Assembly (NCBI RefSeq): GCF_003261635.1 | Contig: NZ_QFXK01000091.1 | Span: 78,193-142,192, forward strand | DNA from: Kribbella monticola | GTDB lineage: Bacteria; Actinomycetota; Actinomycetes; Propionibacteriales; Kribbellaceae | Direction of reading: 5' to 3' | Length of the DNA: 64,000 nucleotides | Part shown: positions 33,543-42,275 of the stretch, in pieces | Layout: each line of letters opens with the position of its first letter | Numbering within the stretch: position 1 is the stretch's first letter | The notes under the pieces: generated by a model | What the model saw: the letters and a program-made list of their open reading frames with translations, nothing else | Databases searched by the model: none | What the model was told of the DNA's origin: nothing | Made by a program: the position numbers and the translations under genes

Positions 33543-34436
33543 ATGAACGTGCGCTTCGGCTACGGCTCACCCGCCGAACTCGGCGAGTTGAGCGAAATAC
33601 TGCGCCTGGCCGAGCAGGCCGACCGGGACGGTCTCGACCACTTCTCGACCTCGGACCATCCGTACCTGGCTGAGCGCCTCGACGGGTACGCCATGGTCGG
33701 CTTCCTGCTCGGCCGGACCGAAAAGATCGCCGGCTTCGTCAACGTGACGAACCTGCCGCTCCGCCCGGCACCCATCCTGGCCCGTACCGCGGCAACGCTG
33801 ACCGCGATGTCTGGCGACCGCTTCATCCTTGGCCTCGGCGCCGGGGGAGCGTGGGATCGGATCACCACGATGGGAGTGCCGCGCCTCACGCCCGCAGCGG
33901 CAGTCGAGGCCTTCGAGGAAGCGATGGTGCTGGTTCGCCAACTGTCCGGCGGAGGTCCGGCGGTTACGTCCGGGACCCACTACCCGGTCAAAGGTCTGGC
34001 GGCTTCCCCAGTCCGAGCGCCCGAGATCTGGACCGGCTCCGTCGGCTCGAAATCATTGGCGGCCACTGGTCGGCAGGCCGACGGCTGGATCCCTGGCCAT
34101 GCGGCCGACTGGTCGAGCGAGCCGTACCTGCGATCTCGCGCGATCATCGACGAGGCTGCGCTGGCGGTCGGACGAAAGCCCACCGAGATCGCGACGATCT
34201 ACAACTTCCCAGGCGCCATCACCGCCCGGCCGCTACCCCGCACCCGCGACGACGAAGGCCGCTGGATCGGCGGCTCCACAGACCAGTGGATCGAGGAACT
34301 CACCGGTGCTGTCCTCGAACACGGCGCCGCCGGCTTCACCCTCTTCCCCACCGGCCCCGACCCGTACGACATCACCCTCAAGCGCTGGTCCCAGGAAATC
34401 GCCCCCGCCGTCCGAGCCGCAACCGCATCACGCTAG
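33543..34436 (+). CDS. LLM-class F420- or flavin-dependent oxidoreductase
   Basis: A 297-residue luciferase-like TIM barrel. It has RFGYGSPAELGELSEILRLAEQADRDGLDHF, DRFILGLGAGGAWD and WTGSVGSKSLAATGRQADGWIPG. Such actinobacterial enzymes usually use F420 or FMNH2. The ATG at 33543 follows GGAGGAG; an ATG at 33513 is inside the promoter. Probably induced via the MarR regulator it faces, in a detoxification role. Confidence 0.88.
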   Translation: MNVRFGYGSPAELGELSEILRLAEQADRDGLDHFSTSDHPYLAERLDGYAMVGFLLGRTEKIAGFVNVTNLPLRPAPILARTAATLTAMSGDRFILGLGAGGAWDRITTMGVPRLTPAAAVEAFEEAMVLVRQLSGGGPAVTSGTHYPVKGLAASPVRAPEIWTGSVGSKSLAATGRQADGWIPGHAADWSSEPYLRSRAIIDEAALAVGRKPTEIATIYNFPGAITARPLPRTRDDEGRWIGGSTDQWIEELTGAVLEHGAAGFTLFPTGPDPYDITLKRWSQEIAPAVRAATASR

Positions 34437-34630
34437 CTCGCCGACGAGCAGCAGGGCACGCTACTTCGCCGACCGACCAGCAGCCGACCGAGCAACAGGC
34501 GACGGGTCAGCAGTCGACCGAGTCCAGGAGCTGTTCGCGGTGGGGCCGAGGCGGGTGGTGTCTCGGCGGGCGACGCAGGTGGCGAGCGAAAGGTGACAAC
34601 TCGTCTTCAGTTGAAAGGTGATTGCCGTCT

Positions 34631-35517
34631 TCAGTTGAGGGTGGCGAGTTCTTCGGGGGTGAGGTGGAGGGCGGCGGTGGCGATGTTTTGGGCCAGGTGG
34701 GTGAGGTTGCCGGTGCCGGGGATGGCTAGGACGTGGGGGCCTTGGTGGAGCGTCCAGGCGAGGCGGATCTGGGCGGGGGTCGCGTCGTGGGCGGCGGCTA
34801 AAGCCTCGATGGCCGCGGTGTGGTCGGTAGCCGGGCCGCCTTCGCGTTGCGAGCCGGCGATCGCGAAGAACGGGACGAAGGCGATGCCGCGTTCGCCGCA
34901 CAGACCGAGGAACTTGTCGTCCTCGCGGTGGGTGTCGATGCTGTAGCTGTTCTGGACGCAGACGACAGGTGCGATCGCCTGCGCCTCGTCGAGGTGAGCG
35001 GGGCTGACGTTGGAGATACCGAGGTGCCGGATCAACCCGGCGTCGCGCAGTTCGGTGAGCCAGCCGAAGCGGTCGGCGATCGATTCGCCGGGCCGGTTCA
35101 TGATCCGCAGGTTGACCACGTCGAGGTGCTCGCGGCCGAGCTGGCGGAGGTTCTCCTCGACCTGGGTTCGCAGTTCGGCCGGCGTGGTCGCGTTGTAGAA
35201 CCCGCGCTCGTCGACGCCCGGGCCGACCTTGGTGGTGATGACAAGACCTTCCGGGTACGGCGAGAGCGCCTCGCGGATCAGCTCGTTGGCAACCGCTCCG
35301 GCCCCTCGCCGACTCCCAGGGTGCCGCCGGGCGAACGGTAGAACGCAGCCGTGTCGATGTGATTCACGCCCAGCTCGACCGCACGACGTAGGACCCGAAT
35401 TGCCACTTCGCGATCCGGGTTCGCGGTGATGCGCATCGCGCCGAACCCGAGTCGGTTGACGGTGAGATCGCCCAGCGTCCACGTACCCGCGGCAGTCGCG
35501 GAAAGGTCAGCAGCCAT
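34631..35517 (-). pseudogene. Aldo/keto reductase interrupted by a frameshift
   Basis: The N-terminal part (35517 down to ~35300) encodes the TIM-barrel start with catalytic Asp/Tyr in NHIDTAAFYRS. The frame then runs to a TGA at 35278-35280. The rest (from ~35300 to 34631) continues in another frame as ANELIREALSPYPEGLVITTKVG and reads through to the normal C-terminus. One base deleted near the GGGGCC run at ~35298-35306 would restore one protein of about 295 residues. Either a recent mutation or a sequence error; coding quality on both sides is otherwise intact. Confidence 0.8.
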
Positions 35518-35553
35518 TCCTCGACCCTAGTGCGCAGGTCCAACGGCGCAGGG

Positions 35554-36246
35554 TCATTCCTCGATCGCGCCGCCGACGCCGCGGAGGTGCTCGCGGAACG
35601 TCAGCCCCGGCCGCTCGGCTCGCGCCGCGAGGTAAGCGTCGAAACCGACCTGCTCGCGCAACGTAGTACCGGCTTTGATGAGTTCTGATTGGCGGCGTTC
35701 GGTGTCGCGGATGGATTCGGCGAGAGTGAAGAGTTCGTCGACGCGATCGGCCGGGACGAAGGTGATGCCGTCTTCGTCACCCAGTACTACGTCGTCGCGG
35801 GTGACCGTCCATTCGCCGACGGTCGCGAACTCCAGCGCGTCCGACGGCACCGGGTCGAGGCGCAGCGGGCCGGTCGGTATCGCGCCGAGGCTGTAGACGG
35901 GCAGGCCGATCTCTTTGATGTCGACGGTGTCGCGGTGCAGTCCCCACAAAACGAGACCGGAAAGACCGGCCGCCTTGGCCTCCGCGGCGACCAGGTCACC
36001 TGCGCAGGCCTCGTCACGTCGGGCTGCGTTGTCGACGACCAGTACGTCGCCTGGCGCGGCCGACCCGAATGCCTCCAGGAAGATGTCGACACTACCCACG
36101 TGCTGAACCGGCAGCACCCGCCCGGCGATCCGGGCTGGGAACACGGCGGTCAGAGAAACCGTCCGAACCGGGATGTGCAACCGAAGACAGGCATCGGCGA
36201 CGTGGGCACACGTCAGCTTTGCGAACCGCTCGTGAAGTTCCGCCAT
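35554..36246 (-). CDS. RraA-like family protein
   Basis: A 230-residue protein of the RraA/aldolase-like fold (once called dimethylmenaquinone methyltransferase-like). It shows HVADACLRLHIPVRTV, PGDVLVVDNAARRDEACAGDLVAAEAKAAG, VLWGLHRDTVDIKEIGLPVYSLG and LGDEDGITFVPADRV. Family members are 4-hydroxy-4-methyl-2-oxoglutarate/oxaloacetate aldolases or RNase E inhibitors; the aldolase type is likelier here. Monocistronic. Confidence 0.85.
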   Translation of the reverse strand: MAELHERFAKLTCAHVADACLRLHIPVRTVSLTAVFPARIAGRVLPVQHVGSVDIFLEAFGSAAPGDVLVVDNAARRDEACAGDLVAAEAKAAGLSGLVLWGLHRDTVDIKEIGLPVYSLGAIPTGPLRLDPVPSDALEFATVGEWTVTRDDVVLGDEDGITFVPADRVDELFTLAESIRDTERRQSELIKAGTTLREQVGFDAYLAARAERPGLTFREHLRGVGGAIEE

Positions 36247-36343
36247 GACTTGTCCCCTTCGCTCGCTGATTGCCTGACCTTAGTCAGCGAATCGATCCGG
36301 CACCACAGTTCCGCCGTACTACGTACCGATCGCCGGCCGCGGG

Positions 36344-36880
36344 CTAGTGGTTGAGGAAGCCGAGGATTTCGGCGAGGGGTGGTTGGTCGGTGGTGTCGAC
36401 CGTGAGAGTGGGGACGGGCAAGGTGATCGGGTCGAAGGTCGTATGGGTACGGCGATGGGCGTCGAGGTCGGGCGTGACTTCGTGGGCTCTGCGGAGCGGG
36501 TTGGCGGCGGCGCGGGTGGTGATTCGGTCGAGGGCGACGTCGGGTGAGACCGTGCACCGGATGATGCGGAGGTCGGCCGAGTCGAGGAGCGGGGTGAGGC
36601 CGGGGCGCCAGAGGCGATCCTGAAAGGCGGCCTCGGCGACGACCGTCGTACCGCGTTCGATCAGCAGGCCGATCACGTCGAAGAAGGTGGCGAGCGTGCG
36701 CAGGCTGAGCGGATCCGAGTCGCGCGGCGTGAAGTCCGGCGTCGCGTGGACCATGCCTTCCTTGATCTCGTCGCGGCAGATCGCCGGGCACCCGATCGCC
36801 CTCGCGACCTCGTGCGCCAGCGTCGTCTTCCCCGTCCCAGGCGGCCCACTGATCACCACCAGCACCGGCTTCGAACCCAC
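36344..36880 (-). CDS. AAA-type P-loop kinase
   Basis: A 178-residue ATP-binding protein with Walker A VISGPPGTGKTTLA and a C-terminal segment typical of small-molecule kinases (AEAAFQDRLWRPGLTPLL). The start is the GTG at 36880. It resembles zeta-toxin/gluconate-kinase-like single-domain kinases, but no antitoxin partner is visible. Substrate unknown. Confidence 0.75.
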   Translation of the reverse strand: MGSKPVLVVISGPPGTGKTTLAHEVARAIGCPAICRDEIKEGMVHATPDFTPRDSDPLSLRTLATFFDVIGLLIERGTTVVAEAAFQDRLWRPGLTPLLDSADLRIIRCTVSPDVALDRITTRAAANPLRRAHEVTPDLDAHRRTHTTFDPITLPVPTLTVDTTDQPPLAEILGFLNH

Positions 36881-36993
36881 CGCCGCACCCTAACGCGTGC
36901 AAGCTTTGTGAGTACGGCCGAATAGGTGGGAAGTGTCGGTGGGCTTGTCTACTGTTCGGGCTGCGAGCGGAGTTGCCGGGGTGGGGTGAGGGT

Positions 36994-38358
36994 ATGACGA
37001 CGTATTCGGCGGTGCGGACGACGGGGATCTACTGTCGGCCGGGGTGCGGGGCCAAGCCGTTGGCGGAGAACGTGCGGACGTTCGAGGTGGCGGCCGCGGC
37101 TGAGGCCGAGGGGTATCGCGCTTGCTTGAGGTGCCGGCCGTACAGGGTGGCGGGGACGGTCGCGGACGACGCGCCCGAGTTGGTCTGCCGCGCGGTGCAG
37201 TTGATCATCTCGGGCGTGCTCGACGCCGCGGACGAGACCGCTCTCGGAGCGCAGTTGGGGATGTCGGCGCGGCATCTGCGCCGGCTGTTCAACGATCACC
37301 TCGGCGTGACGCCGGACCAGTTCGCGCGCTCGCGGCGGGCGCACTTCGCGAGGCGGTTGCTGGACGACTCGGAGTTGACGATCGCGGACATCGCTTTCGC
37401 TTCCGGGTTCGGCAGTCTTCGGCAGTTCAATCGGGCGATGCGGGAGGTGTTCCGCGCGACCCCGCGGGAGCTGCGCGAACGGCGCCGCCGCTCGGATCGG
37501 CTGGCGGCAGACGGTGGTCTCGTACTACGTATGCCGTACTCGCCGCCCTACGACTGGGACGCGATGAGCGCATTTCTCGCCAAGAACGCGGTGCCCGGAG
37601 TGGAGTCGGTCGTCGATGGTGTCTATCGCCGGACGATCGCGCTCGACGGGGAGCTCGGGATGCTGGAGATCGGGCCCGGAGGTGTCGATCATCTGCTGCT
37701 GAAGGCTCATCTTCCTTACTGGGAAGGCGCGATCCACGTGGTCGAACGAGCCGCCTGCCTCGTCGGCCTGACCACCGAACCGATCCTCGCAACCGCCCAA
37801 CTCGCCGGCGACCCCGTCATCGGTCCCCTCATCAAAGCCCGCCCCGGCGTGAGAGTCCCCGGCGCCTGGGGCCCGTTCGAAGTCGCCGTCCAAGCAGTAG
37901 TCACGCACCACCCGGCTCTGACATCGGTGAAGTCCAGTACGGCCGGGCCCTCGGCCTCCCATGTCTCGCCCGGTCTTGAGGTACTCAGGCGGGTGGTTGA
38001 GGGGGTGGGGGTGGAGGTGAGTGGGTTGGGGTTTGGGTTGACGCATGCGTTTCCGGCGGCGGAGGCGGTGGCCGGCGCGGAGCTGGACGGCGTACCGGAG
38101 GAAGTGGGACGGACGGTCAAGACACTTGCCCATGAAGTTGCTGAGGGCAACTTGTCGTTGGTGGGGTGTGCGCCGTTGGAGGAGCTGACCGGCGCCTTGC
38201 TGGCGATCGAAGGCGTGAGTGAGACGGCGGCTCAGTGGATCGCGTTGCGCCTCGGAGCCCGCGATGCATCACCTAAGGCGAAGGAATCGAATGAGGAATG
38301 GCGCCCTTGGCGCGCGCTCGCCACGATGCATTTGGAAGCCGCTGGACAAACGGGCTGA
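36994..38358 (+). CDS. Ada-AlkA fusion protein with degenerate glycosylase domain
   Basis: A 454-residue protein. An Ada metal-binding module has GIYCRPGCG and RACLRCRPY (four Cys). An AraC helix-turn-helix (~65-160) contains MSARHLRRLFNDHLGVTPDQF. An AlkA-type N-domain and HhH region run to the end (EEWRPWRALATMHLE). Compared with active relatives the N-terminus lacks about 20 residues before the first Cys. The glycosylase hairpin is EGVSETAAQ rather than PGIGxWTA, and the stretch that should carry the catalytic Asp between ALRLGARDA and EEWRPWRA is missing. The start is taken as ATG 36994. Likely a regulator or decaying repair gene. Confidence 0.82.
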   Translation: MTTYSAVRTTGIYCRPGCGAKPLAENVRTFEVAAAAEAEGYRACLRCRPYRVAGTVADDAPELVCRAVQLIISGVLDAADETALGAQLGMSARHLRRLFNDHLGVTPDQFARSRRAHFARRLLDDSELTIADIAFASGFGSLRQFNRAMREVFRATPRELRERRRRSDRLAADGGLVLRMPYSPPYDWDAMSAFLAKNAVPGVESVVDGVYRRTIALDGELGMLEIGPGGVDHLLLKAHLPYWEGAIHVVERAACLVGLTTEPILATAQLAGDPVIGPLIKARPGVRVPGAWGPFEVAVQAVVTHHPALTSVKSSTAGPSASHVSPGLEVLRRVVEGVGVEVSGLGFGLTHAFPAAEAVAGAELDGVPEEVGRTVKTLAHEVAEGNLSLVGCAPLEELTGALLAIEGVSETAAQWIALRLGARDASPKAKESNEEWRPWRALATMHLEAAGQTG

Positions 38359-38367
38359 CAGACAGAC

Positions 38368-38402
38368 GGCCGCCGTCACCCAGGTGATGGGTGGCGGCGG
38401 CC
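38368..38402. terminator. Strong bidirectional hairpin
   Basis: A 14-bp stem with one G-T pair: GGCCGCCGTCACCC (38368-38381) and GGGTGGCGGCGGCC (38389-38402), loop 7 bases. It lies between the convergent Ada-AlkA and PEP-mutase-like genes. Confidence 0.8.
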
Positions 38403-38409
38403 AGGGGTG

Positions 38410-39210
38410 TCAGTGGAGGAGGTTGTTGTGTTTGGCGTAGCCGGCGGCGGCTTTGAGGAGGTTGTAGGTGCCGTGGGTGAGTAGCTCCTCGGCAGCGCCC
38501 GCGGCGAGGCCGTAGGCGCCTACCGTGATGGCTGGGCCGACGCTGATTCGGGTGACGCCGAGTTCGACGAGTTCCGCGACGGTGAGCGCACCCGGGCCGA
38601 CCATCAGGTTGAGCGGCCGGGACAGCAGCGGTACCAGTTCACGAATCGCGGTGGGATCGAGCAAGCCGGGTACGAACAGCACGTCCGCACCAGCCTCGGT
38701 GTAGATCGCGGCGCGCTTGACCGTGTCCGCCGGATCGCCGAAGAAGTACGTGTCGATCCGCGCGTTGATGCAGAGCTCGATCCCCGCCGCGTCCGCCGCA
38801 GCCCGGGCCGCCGCGATTCGTTCCGCCTGCGCGGCCGGGTCGATCAGTGCACCGCCCGAGCTGTCCTCGAGATTGATGCCGACGGCACCGATCTCGATCA
38901 CCTCGGCCACCGTCTCGCCGACCTCGGCCGGCGACCCGCCGTACCCGCCCTCGATGTCTGCGGTGACCGGCACCGAGACGACGGAGACGATCCGGCGGAG
39001 CGCCGAGAGGGCGGCGGCCCGGGTCAGGCCGCCGGCATCCGTGACGCCGTCGGCCCATGAGAGACCCGCGCTGGTCGTCGCGATCGCCTTCGCGCCTGCT
39101 GCTTCGATCGCGCGCGCGGAGCCCGGATCCCAGGCGTTCGGCAGGACGAGCGGCGGCTGCTGATGCAGTGCCTGCAGTTCACGGGCCTGCGCCGCCCGAT
39201 CGATGGTCAC
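38410..39210 (-). CDS. Isocitrate lyase/PEP mutase superfamily protein
   Basis: A 266-residue TIM barrel. It shows LPNAWDPGSARAIEAAGAKAIATTSAG, metal-binding VTADIEGGYG and GINLEDSSGG. The ICL KKCGH loop is absent, so it belongs to the short PEP-mutase-like branch (carboxyphosphonoenolpyruvate or oxaloacetate hydrolase-type). The GTG start overlaps the monooxygenase stop (GTGA), so the two are an operon. Confidence 0.87.
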   Translation of the reverse strand: MTIDRAAQARELQALHQQPPLVLPNAWDPGSARAIEAAGAKAIATTSAGLSWADGVTDAGGLTRAAALSALRRIVSVVSVPVTADIEGGYGGSPAEVGETVAEVIEIGAVGINLEDSSGGALIDPAAQAERIAAARAAADAAGIELCINARIDTYFFGDPADTVKRAAIYTEAGADVLFVPGLLDPTAIRELVPLLSRPLNLMVGPGALTVAELVELGVTRISVGPAITVGAYGLAAGAAEELLTHGTYNLLKAAAGYAKHNNLLH

Positions 39211-39503
39211 AAGCTCACCACCAGTTCGTGATCGATCTCGACGAACTCGACGATCAGGTCAGCGAACCGGCCCGCGATCAGTTCCTTGTACGCCGCCGAA
39301 CCGGTGTGCGCGTCGTACGCCGCCTGGTCGGCGAAGTGCTCCACGAACAGCAGGTAGTCCGGCTGCGCCGGGTCGCGGTAGACGCGGAACGACAGGGTGC
39401 CCTCCTCCTGCCCGGGGCCCTGCGGCGCGAACGCCTGGACGAGCTCCTCGGCCTTCGCCTGGTTGCCGTCCTTCAACTTGATCGGAAATACCTTGGCAAG
39501 CAC
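39207..39503 (-). CDS. Antibiotic biosynthesis monooxygenase (ABM) domain protein
   Basis: A 98-residue ferredoxin-like barrel of the quinol monooxygenase type (LAKVFPIKLKDGNQAKAEE, LSFRVYRDPAQPDYLLFVEHFADQAAYDAH). It acts as a dimer and oxidises quinols or protects against them. The GTG at 39503 has AGGAGG upstream and overlaps the following PEP-mutase-like gene. Confidence 0.85.
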   Translation of the reverse strand: MLAKVFPIKLKDGNQAKAEELVQAFAPQGPGQEEGTLSFRVYRDPAQPDYLLFVEHFADQAAYDAHTGSAAYKELIAGRFADLIVEFVEIDHELVVSL

Positions 39504-39604
39504 TTTCGTCCTCCTGGGGTGGTTGTTTCGATGCCCCAAGCCTCGCCCGCGCGGGTACCTCCGGTCTGGCCATATTCGGTCACGAATGCTGTATCACTAT
39601 TCAA

Positions 39605-39617
39605 GACGATACGTCTC
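39605..39617. promoter_or_regulatory. Short palindrome upstream of methyltransferase gene
   Basis: AGACG-ATA-CGTCT is a perfect 5-bp inverted repeat in the AT-rich gap between the ABM and methyltransferase genes. It could be a regulator half-site pair. A TAGCCT -10-like box follows at ~39637. Evidence is pattern only. Confidence 0.25.
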
Positions 39618-39676
39618 ACGAAGCAAGATCTTCGGTTAGCCTGAGACTGTCAACGACGACGCGGAGAGGGCGACCC

Positions 39677-40471
39677 ATGAACAATGTCTACACGCACGGC
39701 CACCACGAATCAGTACTGCGATCGCACCGCTGGCGGACGGCGGAGAACTCGGCCGGCTACCTGCTCACCCACCTTCGCCCCGGCATGTCCTTGCTCGACG
39801 TCGGGGCAGGTCCCGGCACCATCACCGCCGACCTCGCCCGCCTCGTTCAGCCCGGCCCGACCACTGCCCTCGAAGCCAGCGAGGCGGCCCTCGACGTCAC
39901 CCGATCGACCTTCGCCGAGCTCGACATCAAGGTCGAGTTCGTCGTGGGTGACGTGCACCGGCTGGACCTCCCGGATGACTCGTACGACGTGGTGCACGCT
40001 CACCAGGTCCTGCAGCACGTGGCCGATCCCGTGCAGGCGTTGCGGGAGATGCGCAGGGTCTGCAAGCCGGGCGGGATCGTCGCCGCCCGCGACTCGGACT
40101 ACCGCGCCTTCGCCTGGTACCCGTTGCTGCCCGAGCTGGACGAATGGATGGAGCTCTACCAGCGACTCGCGCGGGCCAACGGTGGCGAGCCGGATGCTGG
40201 TCGCCGACTGCTTTCCTGGGCGCTGGAGGCAGGCTTCGAGAACGTCGAGTCGACCGCGAGCAACTGGACCTTCGCCAACGACGAGGATCGCGCCTGGTGG
40301 GGTGGGATGTGGGCCGACCGGATCCTCGAGTCGGCGATGGCACACCAGGCGCGCGCGGACGGCGTACCGGAGTCAACGCTGCAAAGGATTTCGGCCGCCT
40401 GGCAGACGTGGTCGACCACGCCCGACGCCTGGATCTCCTTGCTGCACGGGGAAATCCTCGCTACCGCTTGA
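39677..40471 (+). CDS. SAM-dependent methyltransferase (UbiE/Methyltransf_11 type)
   Basis: A 264-residue protein with HHESVLRSHRWRTAENSAGYL, motif I LLDVGAGPGTITADLA and VVHAHQVLQHVADPVQALREMRRVCKPGG. This layout is common in actinobacterial small-molecule C- or O-methylases. Ribosome site GAGAGGG. Its end is 2 bases from the convergent VOC gene. Substrate unknown. Confidence 0.87.
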   Translation: MNNVYTHGHHESVLRSHRWRTAENSAGYLLTHLRPGMSLLDVGAGPGTITADLARLVQPGPTTALEASEAALDVTRSTFAELDIKVEFVVGDVHRLDLPDDSYDVVHAHQVLQHVADPVQALREMRRVCKPGGIVAARDSDYRAFAWYPLLPELDEWMELYQRLARANGGEPDAGRRLLSWALEAGFENVESTASNWTFANDEDRAWWGGMWADRILESAMAHQARADGVPESTLQRISAAWQTWSTTPDAWISLLHGEILATA

Positions 40472-40473
40472 GG

Positions 40474-40863
40474 TCAGGTGGCAGCATCGGCCAGTACGAC
40501 GAGGTAGTGATCGGGGTCGCGGAGCCAGAACTCCCGGTGGCCGGCGTTCGGGTTGTGGTGGACGTCGGTCTGGATGGTGAAACCGGCTGATCGGGCTCGA
40601 GCGGCAGCGGCATCCAATGAGTCGACCTCGAACCACAGCGCCACACCGTTGCCCAATGCAACCTCTGGATCGCCGATCCTGCCGTGGTGGTGGCCGGCTT
40701 CGAGCTTGTGCAGTTGAAGGACGAGCTCACCGTCGACGAGGAGCTGTTCGTACTCCGGTCCGCCGTGGCCGCTCGTCGCGCCGAGCAGTTCGCAGTACCA
40801 GGCGCTGCTCTTCTCCACGTCGGACACGGCGATCATCGGCTGAGGTCGTACGGATGCGGTCAT
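40474..40863 (-). CDS. VOC/glyoxalase-fold protein
   Basis: A 129-residue vicinal-oxygen-chelate protein with a full betaalphabetabetabeta pair (PMIAVSDVEKSSAWYCELLG, NPNAGHREFWLRDPDHYLVVL). The Glu of REFWLRDPD and a His in LQLHKLEAGHH may bind metal. Likely a bleomycin-resistance-like or dioxygenase-like protein. The ATG at 40863 is preferred; its stop is 2 bases from the convergent methyltransferase stop. Confidence 0.82.
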   Translation of the reverse strand: MTASVRPQPMIAVSDVEKSSAWYCELLGATSGHGGPEYEQLLVDGELVLQLHKLEAGHHHGRIGDPEVALGNGVALWFEVDSLDAAAARARSAGFTIQTDVHHNPNAGHREFWLRDPDHYLVVLADAAT

Positions 40864-40873
40864 GGCTATGACG

Positions 40874-41722
40874 TTAGGCGTTGCCGGCGGCATCCGTCTT
40901 GGACGAATGGGCACGCTGCCGGGCGGCTTCGGACAGGACGGCCGTCGCGGCGTTGGCCGCGTTGAGCGAGCTTGCCGAACCGGTCATCGGGATCCGGACG
41001 AGCTGGTCCGCGAGGTCCTTCCAGGCGGCGCTCAGGCCGGAGGTCTCGTTGCCGATCAGCAGCAGCGTCGGCTGGGTGAGATCGTGGTCGTAGAGGTCGA
41101 CCGTGCCGTGCTCGTCGGTGCCGACGACCACGATCGGAACGCCTTCCGTACGGCGCTTTGCCACCCACTCCATGACTTCGCGCTGCGACGGGACCCGGAC
41201 GGATGGCAGAGCGAAGATCGAACCCGTGCTGGCGCGCACCGACTTCGGGTCGTACACGTCGGCGGCGTGCCCGGTCACGATCAGGCCGTCCGCGCCGAAC
41301 GCGTCGGCCGAGCGGATGATCGAACCGATGTTGCCCGGTCCTGTCGGGCGGTCGAAGACGACGCCGAGAAAGTCCTGGTCGACGTGGATCCGGTCGAGGT
41401 CGTCCGCTGGCATCTCCATCACCGCGATGACCTCGGGTGCGGATTCCTCTTTCTCGCCGAGTTCGGCCAGCAGGTCCGCGGCCATGCCGACCCGCTCGGC
41501 GCCGCGCTGTTCGCGCAGCAGGTCTTGCGCCCAGCGCGACATCGGGCGGTCGGCGTCGTAGATCAGCGCCCGGATCGGCCAGCCGCGCTCGACCGCGACA
41601 CTGATCGGCCGCACGCCCTGCACCAGAAACTCCCCGGCCCGCTGCCGCTTGTTCCGATTCCCCAGCAACGCCTGCCACACCTGAAACCGCGCATTCCGGC
41701 TACTCACCCGCACACCTGCCAT
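40874..41722 (-). CDS. SpoU/TrmH-family RNA 2'-O-methyltransferase
   Basis: A 282-residue SPOUT methylase. Motif 1 is GVVFDRPTGPGNIGSIIRSADAFG, motif 2 LLLIGNETSGLS and motif 3 IPMTGSASSLNAANAATAVLSEA, giving the trefoil-knot SAM site. The N-terminal ~110 residues form the RNA-binding domain. It modifies a ribose in rRNA or tRNA; which one is not deducible. Start ATG 41722 (a GTG one codon upstream is equally in frame). Confidence 0.92.
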   Translation of the reverse strand: MAGVRVSSRNARFQVWQALLGNRNKRQRAGEFLVQGVRPISVAVERGWPIRALIYDADRPMSRWAQDLLREQRGAERVGMAADLLAELGEKEESAPEVIAVMEMPADDLDRIHVDQDFLGVVFDRPTGPGNIGSIIRSADAFGADGLIVTGHAADVYDPKSVRASTGSIFALPSVRVPSQREVMEWVAKRRTEGVPIVVVGTDEHGTVDLYDHDLTQPTLLLIGNETSGLSAAWKDLADQLVRIPMTGSASSLNAANAATAVLSEAARQRAHSSKTDAAGNA

Positions 41723-41829
41723 CACCCCACCCTACGAGCAACCCCGGCGGCGGAGTTCGACACCACGGATCAGACGACGGGAAGGAAGGCGGTGCGAAGG
41801 AGCCCGGGTGACCAGGCCTTGGCATGTGG

Positions 41830-42177
41830 TCAGGTGAGGTGTTGGAGGAGGCCCAGCTGGTTGTTGTCCGGGTCGGCGGTGGTCGCGAGGCGTTGGCGGC
41901 CCTGTGCGACTTCCGTGGGGTCGGTGGTGGTGATGCCCGCGGCCGAAAGGGTGGAGCGGGTCGTGTCGAGGTCGTCGACGAAGAAGTTGACGGCGGTCCG
42001 CCCGGCGTTGGCGGGGTCTTCGAAGACCTGGACGGTCGCTTGATCGCTCAGGTGCCATTCGGCCAGGCTGTCCATCGGCCGGCTGTCCGCGGAGCGTCCG
42101 AAGAACGACTCGTACCACTCGGTTGCCGGTCCGATCTCGGTGACCGGGAGCACTGCGAGTACGGCCTTGATCTCCAT
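41830..42177 (-). CDS. VOC-family (bleomycin-resistance-like) protein
   Basis: A 115-residue VOC protein (AVLAVLPVTEIGPATEWYESFFGR, VNFFVDDLDTTRSTL, ADPDNNQLGLLQHL). The last segment follows the DPDGN-type family end. It could bind a small hydrophobic compound. Ninety-eight bases separate it from the upstream hydrolase gene on the same strand. Confidence 0.82.
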   Translation of the reverse strand: MEIKAVLAVLPVTEIGPATEWYESFFGRSADSRPMDSLAEWHLSDQATVQVFEDPANAGRTAVNFFVDDLDTTRSTLSAAGITTTDPTEVAQGRQRLATTADPDNNQLGLLQHLT

Positions 42178-42275
42178 CGTCCATCGCCTCTTCCGTCGGT
42201 GGTCGCCCTGAATGAGCGCCCTTACCCTGGTACGTCGGTGCCCGCCGCGCCGCCTCGACATGCTCACGCGCCGTA

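Noticed and set aside
34631..35517. Programmed ribosomal frameshift in the aldo/keto reductase
   Set aside because: No X-XXY-YYZ slip site or downstream pseudoknot was apparent, and the family does not use recoding; mutation or sequence error is simpler.
36344..36880. Zeta-type toxin
   Set aside because: The P-loop kinase fold could fit, but there is no small antitoxin gene beside it and the toxin-specific motifs are not evident.
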